This document shows positions 1 through 6,897 of a DNA stretch of 17,408 bases, one piece after another. This stretch comes from Bacteroidia bacterium (GTDB lineage: Bacteria > Bacteroidota > Bacteroidia > JAESSM01 > NORP286). The stretch lies in assembly GCA_016764115.1 (NCBI GenBank), contig JAESSM010000162.1:8318-25725 (forward strand), written 5' to 3'. The position numbers and the translations under genes are program-made. Every line of letters begins with the position of its first letter. Position 1 is the first letter of the stretch. Below the pieces are notes generated by a model. That model saw only the letters and a list, made by a program, of their open reading frames with translations. It was not told where the DNA came from and did no database searches.

Positions 1-1108
1 ATACCAATTCATCAATTTCCGGTCTACGCTTATTTTTAAAACAGAGTCTAGCGTTAAATACAAGATTTTGATAAACTGTTAACTCTTCTATTAAGCTGTC
101 TTCCTGAGGCACGTACCCTATTACCCCTTCAATTTTATCTTTCTCCTTATGAATATCAATACCATTTATAAGCACTTCCCCTTGAGTGGGAATAGCATTT
201 CCATTCAAAACATTTAGTAAGGTGGTTTTACCTGCCCCACTTGCACCCATAAAACCTATTAAGTTCCCTGATCCTTCACCAACATTTATGTCTCGTAAGG
301 CTATTTTACCGTTAGGAAAACTATAATGTATATTTTTAGTAGTAAAGGACAAATTAAAGTCAATTTGGTCACTTCTAAATGAAGCTACTACATCACTATA
401 GTATATGGGAGGGCCCACAGGAGGTTTAATGGCGCTACCATTTGCAAACAGAAAGATCTGCTCAGATGTAAGGACTAAGCCATTTAATAGGACTTCGTTT
501 TTTCCCTGATATTTAATAAAACAAAGATCCACACTAGAAACCTGAAGAATCTTCAGGCTCCCTTCAAATAGTTCAGAATATATGTGTTTACGTTGAAGTC
601 CTTTCGGTGTATCAGGAATTACTTTTAGTCCATCAACAATTAATACATCTGGAGCTTCAACGGAATAAGGATCCTCATCAACAACAAAACTTTTTATGGA
701 AGTAAACTCCTCTTTATCAATCTTAAAAACTGTTGCAACTGTATCAACAATTTCCATTTCAACCTCAGATAGAACCTTGTCGGCATTTACAAGGTCCAGC
801 AACCTTACTAATACAATGAATTTTTGCTTTTGGGCTAAGGTTTTATTGATCTTCTTACAAATCGCTAACGTTCTAACCGAATCTCCAACCGAAGTTCTCT
901 TCTTACGCTCTTCTGCAACGCCCTTTGAACCAGCTCCATAACCTGAAAATTCGTCATACAACTGCAAATAGCCTTGTGAACCACCTTTACTAAGTTCTTT
1001 TTCTAGAAATAATTGTACATATTTTCTTTGTTCAGTGCTAACCCCTTCATCCTGTTTGGTGATGATAGCGAACAATTGCATGAGTGCTTTTAGAATCTCT
1101 TCGCTCAC
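1..1108 (-). CDS. ABC-type ATP-binding protein with N-terminal TerB-like domain (partial, C-terminus outside window)
   Basis: Translating the minus strand from GTG at 1108 gives 369 codons that run off the window edge. Residues about 1-145 are helical and resemble a TerB-like domain (LMQLFAIITKQDEG near residue 9; VLSEVEMEIVDTVATVFKID near 112). Residues about 150-240 form a domain I do not recognise. From about 250 an ABC ATPase begins: Walker A GASGAGKTT at 288-296 and a Q-loop (YVPQEDS) at 332-338. The signature motif, Walker B and any membrane domain lie beyond the window, so a half-size ABCG-like exporter is possible but unproven. GTG 1108 is chosen because an in-frame TAA lies three codons upstream and the MSEEIL start fits relatives I remember; ATG at 1081 is the alternative. 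It lies downstream of the Sia-like cluster on the same strand, 177 bases away, with its own promoter candidate. Confidence 0.85.
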   Translation of the reverse strand, partial: MSEEILKALMQLFAIITKQDEGVSTEQRKYVQLFLEKELSKGGSQGYLQLYDEFSGYGAGSKGVAEERKKRTSVGDSVRTLAICKKINKTLAQKQKFIVLVRLLDLVNADKVLSEVEMEIVDTVATVFKIDKEEFTSIKSFVVDEDPYSVEAPDVLIVDGLKVIPDTPKGLQRKHIYSELFEGSLKILQVSSVDLCFIKYQGKNEVLLNGLVLTSEQIFLFANGSAIKPPVGPPIYYSDVVASFRSDQIDFNLSFTTKNIHYSFPNGKIALRDINVGEGSGNLIGFMGASGAGKTTLLNVLNGNAIPTQGEVLINGIDIHKEKDKIEGVIGYVPQEDSLIEELTVYQNLVFNARLCFKNKRRPEIDELV

Positions 1109-1141
1109 GGGAGGTAATTAGTTTTGGGACAACATAATTAC

Positions 1142-1170
1142 CAAAGTATACATAAATAGTGATTATTCAA
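1142..1170 (-). promoter_or_regulatory. Candidate Bacteroidota-type promoter for the TerB/ABC gene
   Basis: On the minus strand, TTG (1170-1168) is followed after 17 bases by TATACTTTG (1150-1142), close to the Bacteroidota TTG / TAnnTTTG pattern but with one extra base between TA and TTTG. It lies about 33 bases before the GTG start of the ABC gene. This is pattern matching only. Confidence 0.3.
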
Positions 1171-1238
1171 AATAGAGGGTTTCTATTATGAAGTTCAGAA
1201 AAATTACAAATAAATACTTATGATGAAAAGAATTGTTG

Positions 1239-1259
1239 AAGATCTTTTAATAAGATCTT
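1239..1259 (-). terminator. Weak hairpin downstream of the siaC-like gene
   Basis: AAGATCTT occurs twice (1239-1246 and 1252-1259) separated by 5 bases. Because the 8-mer is its own reverse complement, the two copies can pair as an 8-bp stem with a 5-base loop. It lies 27 bases beyond the siaC-like stop codon, where a terminator for the whole minus-strand cluster would be expected. It lacks G/C pairs and a clear U-tract, so it may instead be an incidental palindrome or a binding site. Confidence 0.3.
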
Positions 1260-1285
1260 TCAGGAATATATTCTGAGGTATTTGC

Positions 1286-1666
1286 CTAAACGCTAAAAGT
1301 CTTAAGTTCAAAAGGTACTTCGATAAGGTCTTGATATTCCTCTCCGGCATCTTCCATATCCGGATCATCTTCCTGATAAAACCAGAGCACTTTTACATCA
1401 TGACCATCACCATTTAAATCTTCAAGTTTTGATAAGACATCTAATAACAGTTTTGAGGAAGCTGTATTAAAATAATCCATCTTAAATGTAAAGTGTGTTT
1501 GAGGATTCGGATTTGCAGCATATATATTAAGCCAATCCAAAACCGGTTGATAGAATTCTGCTGAATCTTCGGGTAGTGACCTACCAGAAATTTCAAAATG
1601 ATTGTTTTCGGAATCCAAAACTATGGTTGGAGTATCTTCCGTGCCTTCTAAATTTAGTTTATCCAT
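1286..1666 (-). CDS. siaC: SiaC-like regulatory phosphoprotein (DUF1987 family)
   Basis: A 126-residue protein matching the SiaC/DUF1987 family over its full length: TPTIVLD at 12-18, ISGRSLPED at 26-34, FYQPVLDWL at 38-46, YFNTASSK at 65-72, and an acidic C-terminal block ending PFELKTF. In Pseudomonas aeruginosa, SiaC is phosphorylated on Thr68 by the kinase SiaB and dephosphorylated by the PP2C phosphatase SiaA; unphosphorylated SiaC activates the diguanylate cyclase SiaD. The residue here in the NTxSS motif is also Thr68, so the switch site appears intact. It is the last gene of the cluster and the only SiaC copy for three kinases and three phosphatases upstream. No GGDEF protein is nearby, so the downstream target is unknown. 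The protein is predicted cytosolic, with no signal peptide or membrane segment. ATG at 1666 follows the previous stop by 62 bases. Confidence 0.9.
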   Translation of the reverse strand: MDKLNLEGTEDTPTIVLDSENNHFEISGRSLPEDSAEFYQPVLDWLNIYAANPNPQTHFTFKMDYFNTASSKLLLDVLSKLEDLNGDGHDVKVLWFYQEDDPDMEDAGEEYQDLIEVPFELKTFSV

Positions 1667-1670
1667 TACC

Positions 1671-1678
1671 CAAAAGTA
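1671..1678 (-). promoter_or_regulatory. TAnnTTTG box immediately upstream of the siaC-like gene
   Basis: TACTTTTG on the minus strand is an exact match to the Bacteroidota -7 consensus TAnnTTTG and ends 4 bases before the siaC ATG. No convincing TTG is found 17-22 bases upstream. If used, it would give a nearly leaderless siaC transcript independent of the operon. Chance occurrence in AT-rich DNA is quite possible. Confidence 0.2.
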
Positions 1679-1728
1679 TTAAATTAAATTTTAGGTTTAG
1701 TTATTTTTTAAAAAAAGTTACGATGAAC

Positions 1729-2301
1729 TCAGTCCTTGTTTATCTTAACTTGAAGCGTAAAAAAGGAATATTGATCATTTATTTCTGAAAAATCATAAGT
1801 AAACTTATTACCGGTACGCCTTGCAATATCAATAAAACCTAAACCTGCACCGCCTTTTTCACTAAGTTTATTATTCTTTAAAGTACTTTTATATAGCGTT
1901 TTTAAGTCCCCAACATCCATTTTATTAATATCTGATAACTTAGTTTCTATGTCAGTAATTTTACCTTTCAAAACCGGATTACCTGTAGAAATGATGTAAC
2001 TCCCTTTTTCTCTACCAATAATGAAAATTGCAGAGGCACTATGTTCATCATTAACCTCATCTGAATGTTTGCATATATTCTGCAGGCATTCTACCATTAC
2101 GTTGAAAACTTTTTTCTTAACACTTGTCTCTTCCCCGCTTGTGTCCATATTTCTTTCTGCCATAGCCAAAACTGACTTGGTTATCTCTTGAGTAATCTGC
2201 CCCTCATAGACCAAATTAAGCTCTTTGTTTCTCATTGTTTGATGAACATCATAAATGAAATCCAAAGATTCTAATTCAGTATTAACTTCTGTATCAGACA
2301 T
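1729..2301 (-). CDS. siaB: SiaB-like protein kinase, third copy in the cluster
   Basis: A 190-residue soluble protein of the SiaB family (GHKL/HATPase-like fold; databases call it SiaB family or DUF6272, from memory). The N-box-like segment MVECLQNICKH is at 69-79 (E71, N75), a conserved TGNP is at 106-109 where classical GHKL kinases have the G1 box, and a glycine-rich GGAGLGFIDIARRTG is at 150-164. The likely role is ATP-dependent phosphorylation of the SiaC-like protein encoded next. ATG 2301 is preferred to the in-frame TTG just before it (2304); it leaves 4 bases after the stop of the preceding gene, implying coupled translation. It has about 10 more N-terminal residues than the adjacent copy. 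A 21-residue stretch around the N-box (59-79) is identical to copy two, marking these two as the closest pair. Confidence 0.85.
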   Translation of the reverse strand: MSDTEVNTELESLDFIYDVHQTMRNKELNLVYEGQITQEITKSVLAMAERNMDTSGEETSVKKKVFNVMVECLQNICKHSDEVNDEHSASAIFIIGREKGSYIISTGNPVLKGKITDIETKLSDINKMDVGDLKTLYKSTLKNNKLSEKGGAGLGFIDIARRTGNKFTYDFSEINDQYSFFTLQVKINKD

Positions 2302-2305
2302 CAAA

Positions 2306-2851
2306 TTAATAGCTTATTCTAGTTTGCAATATAAAGAATCTATAATTACTATCTAAATCTTTAAAATCAAAATTAAACTTGCTACCTGTTTTCCTGGCAA
2401 CATCAATCAACCCTAATCCTGATATACCATAATCTTTCGAAGTTCCATCCTTTAGTAAAGATTTAAATACCGATTTTAATTCCTCTTCACTAAATTCATT
2501 AATTTTTCTAAGTATACCACTTAATTCTTCAACTTTATCATTATTAACAGGATTACCAGTTGTAACAATATAGTCACCGTTTTCCTTCGCGATCATGAAC
2601 ATGGATTTTGTATCAATCAGACCTTCCTCACTCTCCACATGTTTACATATATTTTGAAGGCACTCAACCATCACATTGAATACTTTCTTTTTCACACTTG
2701 TTTGTGTTTCGATATACTCTAATTTCCTCTCAGTAAATTTCAGAACAGACTTAATAATATCTTGTGAAAATGCCCCTTCATAAAACAGCATTATGTTATT
2801 TGACAACATATTGCGGTGAATATCTACTACATCTTGAATGTTATAGCCCAT
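2306..2851 (-). CDS. siaB: SiaB-like protein kinase, second copy in the cluster
   Basis: A 181-residue soluble SiaB-family protein. The N-box-like MVECLQNICKH is at 61-71 (E63, N67), TTGNPV at 98-103, and the glycine-rich ATP-lid segment SGLGLIDVARKTG at 144-156. Its expected activity is SiaC phosphorylation; the GHKL fold assignment is family knowledge, the motifs are seen here. The start is ATG 2851, 16 bases after the stop of copy one. The glycine-rich segment starts YGISGLG, whereas copies one and three have SEKG-AGLG, so the nucleotide lid differs slightly. The N-box stretch is identical to copy three in protein but differs at about a dozen synonymous DNA positions, so this is not a recent duplication and the residues are constrained. 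Confidence 0.85.
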   Translation of the reverse strand: MGYNIQDVVDIHRNMLSNNIMLFYEGAFSQDIIKSVLKFTERKLEYIETQTSVKKKVFNVMVECLQNICKHVESEEGLIDTKSMFMIAKENGDYIVTTGNPVNNDKVEELSGILRKINEFSEEELKSVFKSLLKDGTSKDYGISGLGLIDVARKTGSKFNFDFKDLDSNYRFFILQTRISY

Positions 2852-2867
2852 TAATTATAAGTGCAAT

Positions 2868-3419
2868 TTAACTTGTTACCAATCCTCTTGGAATTTTTGT
2901 TTGTAATGTAAAAAAAGAATAATCATCACTAAGTCTCTTAAAATCATATAATAATTTATTCTTAGTTTTTCTAACTATGGTTATTAACCCCAGACCTGCA
3001 GTTCCTTTTTCTGAAAACGCTGTATCTGTTATTGCTATCTGGAATAATGCCTTTAATTCCTCTTCTGTACTATTATTAATTTTACTTATCATTTCTTTTA
3101 AGGATACTATTTTACTATTGTTGATCGGGTTTCCCGTAGTTATGATGTAATCTTTTCCATTCATTGCGATCAAGAGTAGTGAAGAGCTATTATTATTATC
3201 AATGTCTTCTTTTTCGCCATGTATACATATATTCTGAAGACATTCTACCATCACATGATTCACCAACTTTTTGACCTTTTTGGTTTCCCCGACATTGTCA
3301 AATTTCTCGTCAGTGATTCTCATGACTGAGTCAATTATCATTTGTGAAAACTTTCCCTCATAAATTAACAGAAGGTTGTTTTTCAACATTTTCTTATGTA
3401 AATCATGAACAAATATCAT
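2868..3419 (-). CDS. siaB: SiaB-like protein kinase, first copy in the cluster (most divergent)
   Basis: A 183-residue SiaB-family protein directly downstream of the propeller phosphatase, 70 bases after its stop. The motifs are MVECLQNICIH at 57-67 (E59, N63), TTGNPI at 95-100 and GTAGLGLITIVRKT at 139-152. It is the outlier of the three: the lysine before the N-box histidine in the other copies is isoleucine (66), the KKKVFNV run is replaced by KKLVNHV, and the LIDIAR/LIDVAR motif is LITIVR, losing the aspartate. It also has a short N-terminus, starting almost at the VHDLHKKM segment that lies 10-20 residues in elsewhere. ATG 3419 is the first start after an in-frame stop at 3437-3435. It could be a kinase with another specificity, or a weak or regulatory paralogue. 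Family membership is clear; activity is inferred. Confidence 0.82.
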   Translation of the reverse strand: MIFVHDLHKKMLKNNLLLIYEGKFSQMIIDSVMRITDEKFDNVGETKKVKKLVNHVMVECLQNICIHGEKEDIDNNNSSSLLLIAMNGKDYIITTGNPINNSKIVSLKEMISKINNSTEEELKALFQIAITDTAFSEKGTAGLGLITIVRKTKNKLLYDFKRLSDDYSFFTLQTKIPRGLVTS

Positions 3420-3489
3420 ATCTGTTCTTGCAAATTAGAGTTTTTTTTTCATTTGCCAAATAATCTATTAGTTTTTTAGTTTACTTCCA

Positions 3490-6400
3490 TTATAACTTAA
3501 TCCCAATCATTAATACATCATCAATTTGTTTGTTTTTCCCCTGCCACTGGGTAAACTCATTATCAATTTTCTTATTAAAATCCTTCATTGACAACTTGCT
3601 ATTTTCTAATATAAAATCCTGTACTCTTGAAGATAAAAACTTTTTGTTCTTCGGTCCACCTATCTGATCAGGTAGCCCATCGGAAAAGAAATAAATGGAA
3701 TCGCTCTTGTCGAACTTGATTTTATGAGTTTTAAAATTTATTTTACGCCTACTTGAATATTGGGTACCACCAATAGGGAATTTATTTCCTTCAAATTTCT
3801 CCATTCCTCCATTTTTTATATAGTATAATGCCCTATGTGCGCCCGCATAATCCAATTCTCCTTTCTTATAATTTATTCTACAAAATGCAGCATCCATCCC
3901 ATCTCTTGATTCAAGGTTTTCATCCTGTCGTAGAGTATCATTTACACCATCATGTAAATTCATCAATATTTCACCGGGATCACTTATACCTCTACTATAG
4001 ACAATCTCTTTTAACAAAAAATGCCCTATCATTGAAAGCATAGCTCCAGGAACCCCATGGCCAGTACAATCAATTACAGAAATAAACAGATCATCTCCCT
4101 TTTTCATGAGCCATGGAAAATCACCACTTACAACATCTTTTACTTTATAATATATGAATGATTCAGGAAAAAATGATTCAATGTGTTGAGGTTTAGGAAG
4201 AATAGCATCTTGAATTCTCTGTGCATAGTTTATACTAGCGGTAATGTCTTTATTCTTTTGATCTACAATTTCCTTCTGATTTTGAATTTCTTCATTGGCT
4301 TGAGATAATTCCCTTGTTCGTTCTTCAACTTTCTGTTCTAACAGAATTTTAGCCCTTTCTAAGTTTTTCAATCGAATTCTAATGAACAGATATATCCCAA
4401 TGATAACCGTACTAATGCTTATAGTATAAAACCACCAAGTTTGCCAGAAAGGTGGCAATACCTTAAAGCTATAGGTTATCGGTTTTGTATTCCATACGCC
4501 ATCATTATTACACGCTATTACATTAAAAGTGTATTTGCCCGGAGAAACATTAGAATAAGTAGCAGAAGTTTGATCCGTTACAGGGGACCATGTATCATCA
4601 AACCCCTCCAACTTCCATTGATATTTGACTTTTTCTGGTATTGTAAGACTCATACTAATAAAATCGAATGTCATGTGATTTTCATAATACGAAAACTCTT
4701 TGTTGGATGGTAACTCTTTTTTCTTAAATGAAATTCTGAGATCCGTGATGTGTGTAAGTGGTTCTTTGGTATTTTTAATATCCTCTTCTGGATTGTACTT
4801 TACCACTCCCTCAATGGTTCCAAACCACAAAGCACCATTTCTGTCTTTATACACAGCATTGTGATTGGTTTCGATTCCAGTAAATCCCTCTAGTTTTCCA
4901 TAATTAGTGACAACAATATTCCCTCTCTTGTCAAATTCGAATTTGTCAATTCCCTTATTGGTTCCAAACCAAATATTGCCATCGTTGTCTCCAATGATCA
5001 AATAAATCAAATCTGAACTCAATCCATATTCAGAAGAAAAAGACTGAAAGCCAGTTTCGTATTTATCCGGGTTATATAATGAAACTCCTCCTTGAGTGCC
5101 AATCCAAATATTCTCTTTACTGTCTTCATATAATGACAATATTTCATTATTAATCAAACCATTATCACTATGAAAATGTTTTGCAGCAAAATCTGTTTCG
5201 TGATCTTTTAATTGATCTGAGGATATGACATTTACTCCTTCCGTTGTTCCTACCCATAGGTTGTCTTTAGAGTCTAGCAGTAAAGCATATACCACATTTG
5301 CACAAAGTCCATTTTTTTTGTCATAATTATAAACTTTGTACCTATTACCTTCTTTAACAAATTTGGAAAGTCCTCTTTGCGTTCCAACCCAAATATTACC
5401 ATGTGAATCTTCCTCAATTCCCAAAATAAAATTACTACTCAATCCTTCATTGGTACCAAATGTTTTAAACGTACTGCCATTATATATAGACACTCCTGTT
5501 CCTCTGGTTGATATCCAGTAATTCCCTTCTGAATCTACATGGATGTGATAAATGTAGTCTTCAGGCAAACCATTCTTGGTATTTATAGTAGTTAACCGAT
5601 CGTCTATTTCTTTGGTTGGATCATAAATTGAAATTCCACCTCCATAAGTACCAAACCAATACCTTCCTTTATCATCCTCAAAAATTGTAAATACTGTATT
5701 ATTGCCTAGTCCATCAGCCATAGAAATGGATTGAAATCTTCCACCCCTATATTGAGCAACTCCTGCCCCATTAACACTGATCCATAAATTTCCTTCAAAA
5801 TCTTCGGTCATATACCAAACATCATCATTTGGTAAACCTGTTTTTGTGTAAAAGCGATAAGAAATATCAACTTTATTTGTTTCATCATTTAATATCAGGT
5901 TGTTAACACCTCCTCCCATAGTACTTAACCATAAGTTATCTTTGCTATCTAATAACAATCTCAGGTATCTGTCTTCCTGAAATAAGTCAAGTCCTTCATA
6001 GTGTTTCAGAATATATGGTTCAGAGTTTGAGGATTCATTAAAACTGAACTTTGATATTCCTTTTTTAGATAGCAAAAGGAGGTTACCCTCTTTGTCCTTA
6101 ACAATATCTCTTATATGATTTTCTATTAGCCCGTTATTATCAGTGATGGTATCAACAAGTTCGAAAGGGCTGTTTTTCACATTTTCTATATTAAACCTAA
6201 CCATTGTCACACCTCCATAAGTGCCTAAAGCAATTATGTCATTTTGATCTTCCGCAATGCACATAACAATGCTATCGGTTAACCCATCTTTGACGGTGAA
6301 AGATGAAAATAAATCTCCTGTATTTTTTAATCGATTATTCTTTGGGAGTACTGTTATCCCCTTTCTGCTACCTACCCAGATATTTTGCTTAGTATCTTGA

Positions 6401-6852
6401 AATAAAAAGTAACCAGTATTATCAAGTAAACCATTTTCTATCTTGAAAGTGGTGAAATGATTCGAGCCATCCAGAGAATTATTTAGGTTCTCACCACTAC
6501 TTAAAATTGCAGGTGGTATATATCTGCATAGTCCGTCATTGGTTAAGAACCACAAATTTCCATTGGAGTCTTCTAAAATATCATAAACTGTATTACTTGA
6601 CAGGCCTTCTTTGGACGTAAGTGTTAAAAATTCACTTCCGTTATACCTTGTAATTCCTCCTCCAAAAGTCCCGAACCAAATATTTCCTCTAGAATCTTGT
6701 TTTATACAAAATACTTGGGATTGAGCTAACCCATCTTCAACTCCAAATAGTTCGAATTGATATCGCTGAGAAAACACGCATAAGGAAAGGCTTACAAATA
6801 AGAGTAAGCAAATAATATGTTTTACTAAAAGTCTCAAAATAACCAATGACAA
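3490..6852 (-). CDS. Periplasmic two-component-type propeller sensor fused to SpoIIE/PP2C phosphatase
   Basis: A 1120-residue SiaA-like phosphatase. The order is: signal peptide (about 1-29); fourteen propeller repeats of the GLxxNxVxxIxEDxxGNxWxGTxxGG type (about 38-700), enough for two seven-bladed propellers; a Y_Y_Y domain (about 705-800, ending SPGKYTFNVIACNNDG...); one membrane helix (WWFYTISISTVIIGIYLFI); a coiled coil (about 825-865); the linker ASINYAQRIQDAILP; and a SpoIIE PP2C domain. Candidate metal-binding aspartates are in SGDF (about 911), DCTGHG (about 928), DGMD (984/987), FSDG (1058) and IDD (1111/1112). This sensor normally feeds Bacteroidota hybrid histidine kinases; here it would control dephosphorylation of SiaC from outside the inner membrane. 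There is no ATG near the start: an in-frame TAA at 6858-6856 leaves TTG at 6852, 6846 or 6837; 6837 gives the neatest signal peptide. It follows the previous gene by 45 bases. Confidence 0.9.
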   Translation of the reverse strand: MSLVILRLLVKHIICLLLFVSLSLCVFSQRYQFELFGVEDGLAQSQVFCIKQDSRGNIWFGTFGGGITRYNGSEFLTLTSKEGLSSNTVYDILEDSNGNLWFLTNDGLCRYIPPAILSSGENLNNSLDGSNHFTTFKIENGLLDNTGYFLFQDTKQNIWVGSRKGITVLPKNNRLKNTGDLFSSFTVKDGLTDSIVMCIAEDQNDIIALGTYGGVTMVRFNIENVKNSPFELVDTITDNNGLIENHIRDIVKDKEGNLLLLSKKGISKFSFNESSNSEPYILKHYEGLDLFQEDRYLRLLLDSKDNLWLSTMGGGVNNLILNDETNKVDISYRFYTKTGLPNDDVWYMTEDFEGNLWISVNGAGVAQYRGGRFQSISMADGLGNNTVFTIFEDDKGRYWFGTYGGGISIYDPTKEIDDRLTTINTKNGLPEDYIYHIHVDSEGNYWISTRGTGVSIYNGSTFKTFGTNEGLSSNFILGIEEDSHGNIWVGTQRGLSKFVKEGNRYKVYNYDKKNGLCANVVYALLLDSKDNLWVGTTEGVNVISSDQLKDHETDFAAKHFHSDNGLINNEILSLYEDSKENIWIGTQGGVSLYNPDKYETGFQSFSSEYGLSSDLIYLIIGDNDGNIWFGTNKGIDKFEFDKRGNIVVTNYGKLEGFTGIETNHNAVYKDRNGALWFGTIEGVVKYNPEEDIKNTKEPLTHITDLRISFKKKELPSNKEFSYYENHMTFDFISMSLTIPEKVKYQWKLEGFDDTWSPVTDQTSATYSNVSPGKYTFNVIACNNDGVWNTKPITYSFKVLPPFWQTWWFYTISISTVIIGIYLFIRIRLKNLERAKILLEQKVEERTRELSQANEEIQNQKEIVDQKNKDITASINYAQRIQDAILPKPQHIESFFPESFIYYKVKDVVSGDFPWLMKKGDDLFISVIDCTGHGVPGAMLSMIGHFLLKEIVYSRGISDPGEILMNLHDGVNDTLRQDENLESRDGMDAAFCRINYKKGELDYAGAHRALYYIKNGGMEKFEGNKFPIGGTQYSSRRKINFKTHKIKFDKSDSIYFFSDGLPDQIGGPKNKKFLSSRVQDFILENSKLSMKDFNKKIDNEFTQWQGKNKQIDDVLMIGIKL

Positions 6853-6897
6853 AAATTAATGGAATTATGTTCTAAAATTAATAATATAAGGTAGAAG

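Noticed and set aside
696..941. Open frame of 81 codons on the plus strand
   Set aside because: It lies wholly inside the minus-strand TerB/ABC gene, starts at ATG with no signal and shows no family resemblance; a shadow frame.
1729..3419. Tandem repeats of one gene from a recent duplication or assembly error
   Set aside because: The three kinase genes differ in length and through most of their protein and DNA sequence, so they are distinct old paralogues.
4441..4713. 90-codon plus-strand frame inside the propeller phosphatase
   Set aside because: Antisense to the Y_Y_Y and membrane region of a confident gene; composition is that of a shadow frame.
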